Positions 59,594 through 64,000 of a stretch of DNA of 64,000 nucleotides are shown one piece after another. Every line of letters starts with the position of its first letter. Within the stretch, counting starts at the first letter, position 1. The DNA comes from Caenorhabditis elegans (Eukaryota; Nematoda; Chromadorea; Rhabditida; Rhabditidae), in NCBI RefSeq assembly GCF_000002985.6, contig NC_003284.9:4588001-4652000 (forward strand). Direction: 5' to 3'. The position numbers were made by a program, and so were the translations under genes. The notes beneath the pieces are model-generated. The model had not been told where the DNA came from. It saw only the letters and a list, made by a program, of their open reading frames with translations, and did no database searches.

Positions 59594-61194
59594 TTATAAG
59601 ATACTTGGCTTGTCCACGAAGTGCTCAATAACAACGGCCCACAGGCCACCGGTGAGAAGGCCAACCATAAGAGTGCAAACGGAAAGCTGAGCGGCAAATC
59701 TTGAGTAGTGAGATGGCACGACGCTAAAAATTTAAAGATTTCCAATTTCATAGTAACAACCGAATTGTAACTCACTTTGGAGTGTATCCCATTGCCAGAG
59801 CGCTGAGGTATCCATGTGAAAAAGACATGGCAATTCCACCAATCACAAAAATGTCAGTAGACTCAAAGAAAACAGGATAAGCACGCGTCTGGACACGATA
59901 GTTGCAGAAGAAGAAGAATGGAATGAAAAGAGCACGCAAGATTATGGCAAATTTGAGGTAACGGGGTGTCGGCTGCAAATTTGTATGATATTCAAGCAAT
60001 GTTATTTCTGAATTTCAATTTACCCAGTGAATCTTGGAAGCAACTATGGATCCAATCGCAGCGAACAAATTGAAGACGAGGAAACTTGTGAGCAAAGTGT
60101 AGATTTCATCGTTTTCAGACATAATTTTGTTTAGGAAGCCGGAATCTCCACGAGTGGTAACGGTCATCATAACAGGGAAGATTGTGAGAGTAACGGCAAA
60201 GCAGAACCAAACATTGAAGAGTTGCCCATAACACTGAAATTAGTCACACATATTTATTTTGAAGCTAATTGATTTTAAAAACTCACGTTTGTGAATGTGG
60301 TCCAAAGAATGGATGGAGACGGTCTGTCGGTTTCCGCCTTTTCGCGAATTTCCATTCCTTTTTGATGGTGATAGTGGTAGAAATCTTGCTTTGTGATAAA
60401 GAAAAGTGCAATTGCACACACCAGAAGGATCACCAACGATATGCCGAAATAGACGATTGCAACAAGTTTAGGCTCATCATTCAGAACTAAAAAATGTTAT
60501 AGTTTTTAAAGCAATAAATTGAAAAATTACTTACAATAGGTCACTCCGATTTTCACAACCGTTATCAGCAATCCGCAAATGTTGTTTCCAATCAAGAGAG
60601 CGCCAATGTAGGTGTGCGGAAAATCGGCAAAAACTCCATAAACCGAGTTTTCATATAGCCCATTGCTAAAATTGATTGAAGTCGCCATTCCAAGAGTTAC
60701 CCAGAAAAACCAGGACATGGAATCTTCAGTGGGCTCCAGAACAATGACGAGGATGAGAATGATTGTCAGGTTGACGATGTTGAAGCAAACCGGAGCAAAG
60801 ACGCGGTAGATCAGGGGACCACTAAAAAATATTGATTGATTTTTGAGAGTTTAGAAGAACTGTAACTTACGCAATAATGAGGAACAGGTTGAAAACATTA
60901 ATGCTTGCGTTTGGAAGTTGTGAGGCAATCGTCAAAGATCCCATGAATTCTTTCGAATACCATGTCTCCACGCCATCCGGTTTGAACCAATAATTCACAT
61001 AATACTGAAACAGGAACTCTATTAGTGAAAATTATCTAGTTGCAAACCTCAGGGGCGATAGTAATGAACATATTCCATGGCAGAAGAACTCCGAATCCAA
61101 CAAGAATGACGAGCCAGTAGACAATATTGTACTTGTCTCTTGGAAATGCTTCCTGCTCAACGGCATAGGTGTTCGATCGGTTGATTATTACCAT
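59594..61194 (-). CDS. Equilibrative nucleoside transporter (ENT/SLC29)
   Basis: Seven coding exons (61048-61194, 60871-61004, 60535-60821, 60287-60486, 60024-60233, 59776-59972, 59594-59723) encode 434 aa. ENTs move nucleosides down their gradient across the plasma membrane. About eleven hydrophobic segments are visible. Family marks are the first membrane segment with GVLLPWNMFITIAPEYY, a middle cytoplasmic loop (KGMEIREKAETDR), PTPRYLK before a late segment, GGIAMSFSHGYLSALAMGY, and SRFAAQLSVCTLMVGLLTGG near the end. Length fits the family (about 430-460 aa). The start is the first ATG of the exon after a CTACAG acceptor; a non-coding leader exon lies upstream near 61530-61600. Which of the worm ent paralogues this is cannot be decided, so no symbol is given. 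Confidence 0.92.
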
Positions 61195-61527
61195 TTCCTG
61201 TAGACAAGACATAACTTTTAATGAACTAAAATGAACGAAAAGGCAGCCAGACAAGAAATAAAAAATTGGAAAATGATGTGAAAATGAAAACGAACGCAAT
61301 AATGAAAGACAAAGACGCTAGAAGATTGAATGTAAATGGCACATCAAGAGACACCAAAGAACAACAACGCGCAAAAAATTGGCGGACATTATCGGAGGTC
61401 AAAAAGTAACTGTCCACAGGGCGCACTTTCATCTCGCCTCTTTGTGTGTATGTGGGCAGGGGTGTTGGTGGTAGGGTGGCTGTAAATCCTTGTGTGTCTC
61501 TAGTCAAAACTACGAAAAATGACTTAC

Positions 61528-61575
61528 CCGGATTAGAACGGATGTTTTAAATGTGAAGCCATCTTAAACGGATTA
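61528..61575 (-). promoter_or_regulatory. Leader exon of the ENT gene with a nine-codon uORF
   Basis: A strong donor (CCGG then GTAAGTC, boundary at 61528) ends a leader exon. An ATG at 61562 opens MASHLKHPF and stops at 61533, out of the main frame. The leader would be spliced across about 330 nt to the exon carrying the ENT start at 61194. The upstream end of the exon is not visible. Confidence 0.45.
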
Positions 61576-61899
61576 TACTGATAAGTGTAGGATCATGGTT
61601 TGTGAGCTATGTCAAAATCAGGTGTATTTGAGGGTGATGTTTGAAGTGAGGTATTCTCGATCATACAGCACGAAAAAAGTTGAAAATGGAAGCTGCCAAC
61701 AAAAAGCTAACTTATTATGTCTCTCAACGATTTCCCGAATTTTAAAAAAAAATAATTACAATCACTAATTTATTTTTAAACTGATCAAGATTCTTTTTCT
61801 GTAAAACTGTGAATATAGATGCATTCTGTGATTTGTAAACAGGATAGCCCATAATTCAAGCTCATATCCGCACGTCTGGAAATTTTTGTATTAGATTTT

Positions 61900-62096
61900 C
61901 GGTACTTGTGTATTATACCCCCGCCATTTTAAACATTAATGTTTTACCTTATAAAAAAACGTGTGGTATTGTAGGCTTAGGAAAACACCATTCCTAAGCC
62001 AAACAAGGAAAATGGGTATCACGTCTAGTTTAAACGAATAAATTAATGGAAATTTGATTAATTTTTAAAATGGCGGGGTATAATACACAAATACCG
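61900..62096. mobile_element. Inverted-repeat (MITE-like) element, copy 2
   Basis: The left end CGGTACTTGTGTATTATACC followed by CCCGCCATTTTAAA is mirrored at the right end by TTTTAAAATGGCGGGGTATA and ATACACAAATACCG, giving terminal inverted repeats of about 35 bp. A second hairpin in the centre uses GGCTTAGGAA and TTCCTAAGCC. It is about 200 bp long with no coding capacity and is in better condition than the relative at 20127-20328. Confidence 0.8.
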
Positions 62097-62350
62097 ATTT
62101 TTCTTTTTTTGTTAGCTGTCTTTTTTTTCTCAATTTTTTCCTAATTCTTATCGTGAAACATCTCCAAAGTTTAGAGTCCTGGCATCCTCGTCAATGTGCT
62201 GATAACTTCACACAAAAATCTTTTGATGCCCTGTTTGGAAGCTTGGTAACTCATTGTCTCCATAATTCTTCATGCATTTTGAAAACTGTTTCGGATCGGT
62301 AAAGGTTCCCAGTGGTAGAATTATATAAATATTTATTACTAAAAACCTTT

Positions 62351-62598
62351 TCATAACCACATTAAAGTGCTGACCGACAGCATTTCGGTGAGAGCAGAAG
62401 TAGCACGAGGACGAAGTCCATTCCTTGCGGCCAATGCGCGTGCCGCCCAGGTGGAGGAGATTACGGTAGCAGTCGTTTCACGTGTGTCGTAGTGTCGGCC
62501 TGGCGAGACCAATTGGCGGTAGTTCAAATAGGGATTTCCATTGTTGCTCTTTCGCGGGGTTGTCGTCGTTGGGTTGCATAGATAAAGTTGAGCATTGA
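62351..62598 (-). CDS. Putative coding exon of an unrecognised gene (3' end, partial)
   Basis: A minus-strand frame is open for about 82 codons and uses the C-ending, Ala/Arg/Thr-rich codons typical of worm exons, unlike the surrounding AT-rich DNA. The encoded peptide includes NNGNPYLNYRQLVSPGRHYD and STWAARALAARNGLRPRATS. It may end at the TGA at 62351 or be spliced at TCG then GTCAGC (boundary 62375). The upstream boundary is a weak acceptor (CGCTAG before 62598). There is no initiator Met, so further exons would lie to the right, possibly beyond the window. I do not recognise the protein. The + strand is also partly open here, so strand is not certain. Confidence 0.4.
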
Positions 62599-62705
62599 CT
62601 AGCGGTTATTTCGTAATAATAATATATAATATACTTGCATTTCTTTGTAGTTCACTAACTCTTCACATTTAAGAATAAGTTGCGAGCTGACGAATATTCA
62701 TATTC

Positions 62706-62732
62706 TCAGCATTCGCAACACTCCCGGCTCCT
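62706..62732. repeat. 27-nt segment, copy 1 of a possible duplicated exon core
   Basis: Aligns without gaps to 62915-62941 with four differences, all at the same codon phase. On the + strand both copies read SAFATLPAP; on the minus strand an overlapping frame gives GAGSVANAE in both. Copy 1 is followed on the + strand by an open RRQLGISEADYKPLLR and a possible donor. Confidence 0.5.
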
Positions 62733-62914
62733 AGAAGACAGCTTGGAATCAGTGAAGCTGATTATAAACCACTCCTCAGGTCCGAAATGTCATTTCTTCA
62801 TTGTGTCCACATTTCATCATTGCTCATTGCTCTAATTCCATTTCCATTTTCATTCTCCTTTCAACTAATATTTCTATCATTCCAAAAAGTCGTGACAGGA
62901 TGACCGTTCAGGTC

Positions 62915-62941
62915 TCCGCATTCGCGACACTCCCGGCCCCC
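62915..62941. repeat. 27-nt segment, copy 2 of a possible duplicated exon core
   Basis: Partner of 62706-62732, 209 bp to the right. On the + strand it follows a CCGTTCAG acceptor-like site and reads on as SREAKI before a stop. See the finding on the duplicated segment. Confidence 0.5.
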
Positions 62942-64000
62942 TCAAGAGAGGCCAAGATTTGATCATTTCTAAAAAACTACATCTTTTTGATAAACTCATA
63001 TCTGTATTCCCGGTCGATGTTCCCGGTCGAAAAACATATTCTTGACATTTTTGGATATAAATTGAGCTTGTTTTATAGAATTCTAGTTTGTATAATACTG
63101 TACTCGTTTCAAAACATGGAAAATAAGCATGGTTTAGTTATAACGTCAGGCTGTACATAACGCAAAATTTATCATTACTGAATAAGTGAAATGTGGATCA
63201 CGGCCAATGGGGAAAATATAAAAAACTGTTCATGTAGTGCGAAAATAAACATATATCATAATAAAACTGTTCAACAAATTTTGGAATTTTTTAATTTCGA
63301 GTCCAAAAGCGGTGAAATCTCAGTTTTCACAGACTGGATTATATATCAATATTGTAGGGGTTCAAACAGTGCTTCAATTACTTTTCAAAACATTTTCTGT
63401 TTTTAAATCCTCTAATTAAACCACATTTTTTTGTGCTGCCCTCCATGAAATCCCTCAATTTTGTGTCCAAGTGTAATTCATTAACAAGCCAGCAAATCCA
63501 TCCACTTGTTCACACGGAACAAGTGAGAGCAAGAGCTGATAACAGGCAAAGATGCAATGACAAATGCGAGGGCCTCTCCTATGTAATTGGTTGAAGGCTC
63601 ATTTGTCACCCATCATTTACTTTGTGGTCGGGTGGTGCCGATTCGACATAGAGACCTCATTGACTTGTTTGTCATCCGGAAAACATTCAAAACACCATAA
63701 CTCCCTACACCTCGCCCCATCCCCTGTTTTCACCGCGACGAACACATTTTTTGCGGTCCACTTATGACGGACTCGCCAATGATATGAGTTGTCAGTGTGT
63801 GACCTACAAATCATTGTAAATTGAGTCGCCAACATGTTTAAGTGGGACAATTGGCAAGTGTTTGATTGTACCACAACAGCCGCTTCTTGAAACGATTTGG
63901 ATGCAATTTGCCAATACCGCAAGATAACATGACAGCTCCCACTGACAGACTCTTTGATGTTTGATGGATCACACTGATGTATCGAAATAATCAAGTCCCA
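62942..64000. other. Right-edge region without a supported gene
   Basis: From 63170 to 63400 there are blocks of the dispersed repeat (ATATATCATAATAAAACTG, GGTGAAATCTCAGTTTTCAC). The segment 63480-64000 is richer in GC and has a 125-codon minus-strand open frame with no domain or splice context. It may be intron or upstream sequence of the partial gene at 62351. Confidence 0.3.

Larger units (their letters stand above)
61195..62350. other. Leader intron and upstream region of the ENT gene
   Basis: Apart from the leader exon and the inverted-repeat element at 61900-62096, this stretch is AT-rich and non-coding. CAGGATAGCCCATAATTC near 61844 resembles the transposon-like ends noted at 55863 and 59369. 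Confidence 0.4.

Noticed and set aside
63617-63994. A 125-codon minus-strand open frame at the right edge
   Set aside because: No domain, no hydrophobic pattern and an overlapping open frame on the + strand; not enough to call a gene.

Overview
The window looks like nuclear DNA of a Caenorhabditis nematode, most probably C. elegans chromosome X. The bulk DNA is AT-rich, genes are split by many short introns (down to 48 nt), 3' splice sites follow TTTTCAG, and several products match known worm genes: Lunapark (lnp-1), the FMRFamide-like neuropeptide gene flp-12 (RNKFEFIRF), the RING1 orthologue spat-3 and hormone-sensitive lipase (hosl-1). The chromosome is inferred from my memory of where those genes map, not from the sequence. 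Exon models were built by hand from splice signals and reading phase. Every model closes in frame with an intact start and stop, but none was checked against transcripts. Layout from left to right: lnp-1 (+, 768-2190), converging with flp-12 (-, 3429-4327); a 3.9 kb gene-poor stretch holding an isolated FEFIRFGK-coding motif; spat-3 (-, 8199-17896, 19 exons, about 2476 aa); a 5 kb intergenic block with a perfect (TG)76 tract, a tRNA-like relic and an inverted-repeat element; a large glutamine-rich probable nuclear protein that I cannot name (-, 23238-31603, 14 exons, about 2067 aa); a four-transmembrane claudin/clarin-like gene whose first exon is separated from the rest by a 6.4 kb intron (+, 34617-43592); a 12-exon major-facilitator (SLC46-like) transporter (+, 44378-47713); hosl-1 (+, 49335-55302, 14 exons); an F-box/FBA_2 gene (-, 56397-59118) with an apparent N-terminal membrane segment; an equilibrative nucleoside transporter (-, 59594-61194); and, near the right edge, coding-like fragments (62351-62941) that may be the end of another gene. 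The genes do not form one pathway. They fall into chromatin regulation (spat-3 and perhaps the Q-rich protein), membrane transport and organisation (Lunapark, tetraspan, MFS, ENT), lipid mobilisation (hosl-1), ubiquitin ligase adaptors (RING and F-box) and neuropeptide signalling. No operon is obvious. Same-strand neighbours are hundreds of bases or more apart. The most notable observations are two forced GC-AG introns, a Met-Met-Gly start at a splice junction in lnp-1 that could switch N-myristoylation, start-overlapping and leader uORFs, a repeat duplicated downstream of two neighbouring genes that supplies the polyA signal of both, and a duplicated 27-nt segment near 62.7-62.9 kb whose differences all fall in one codon phase.
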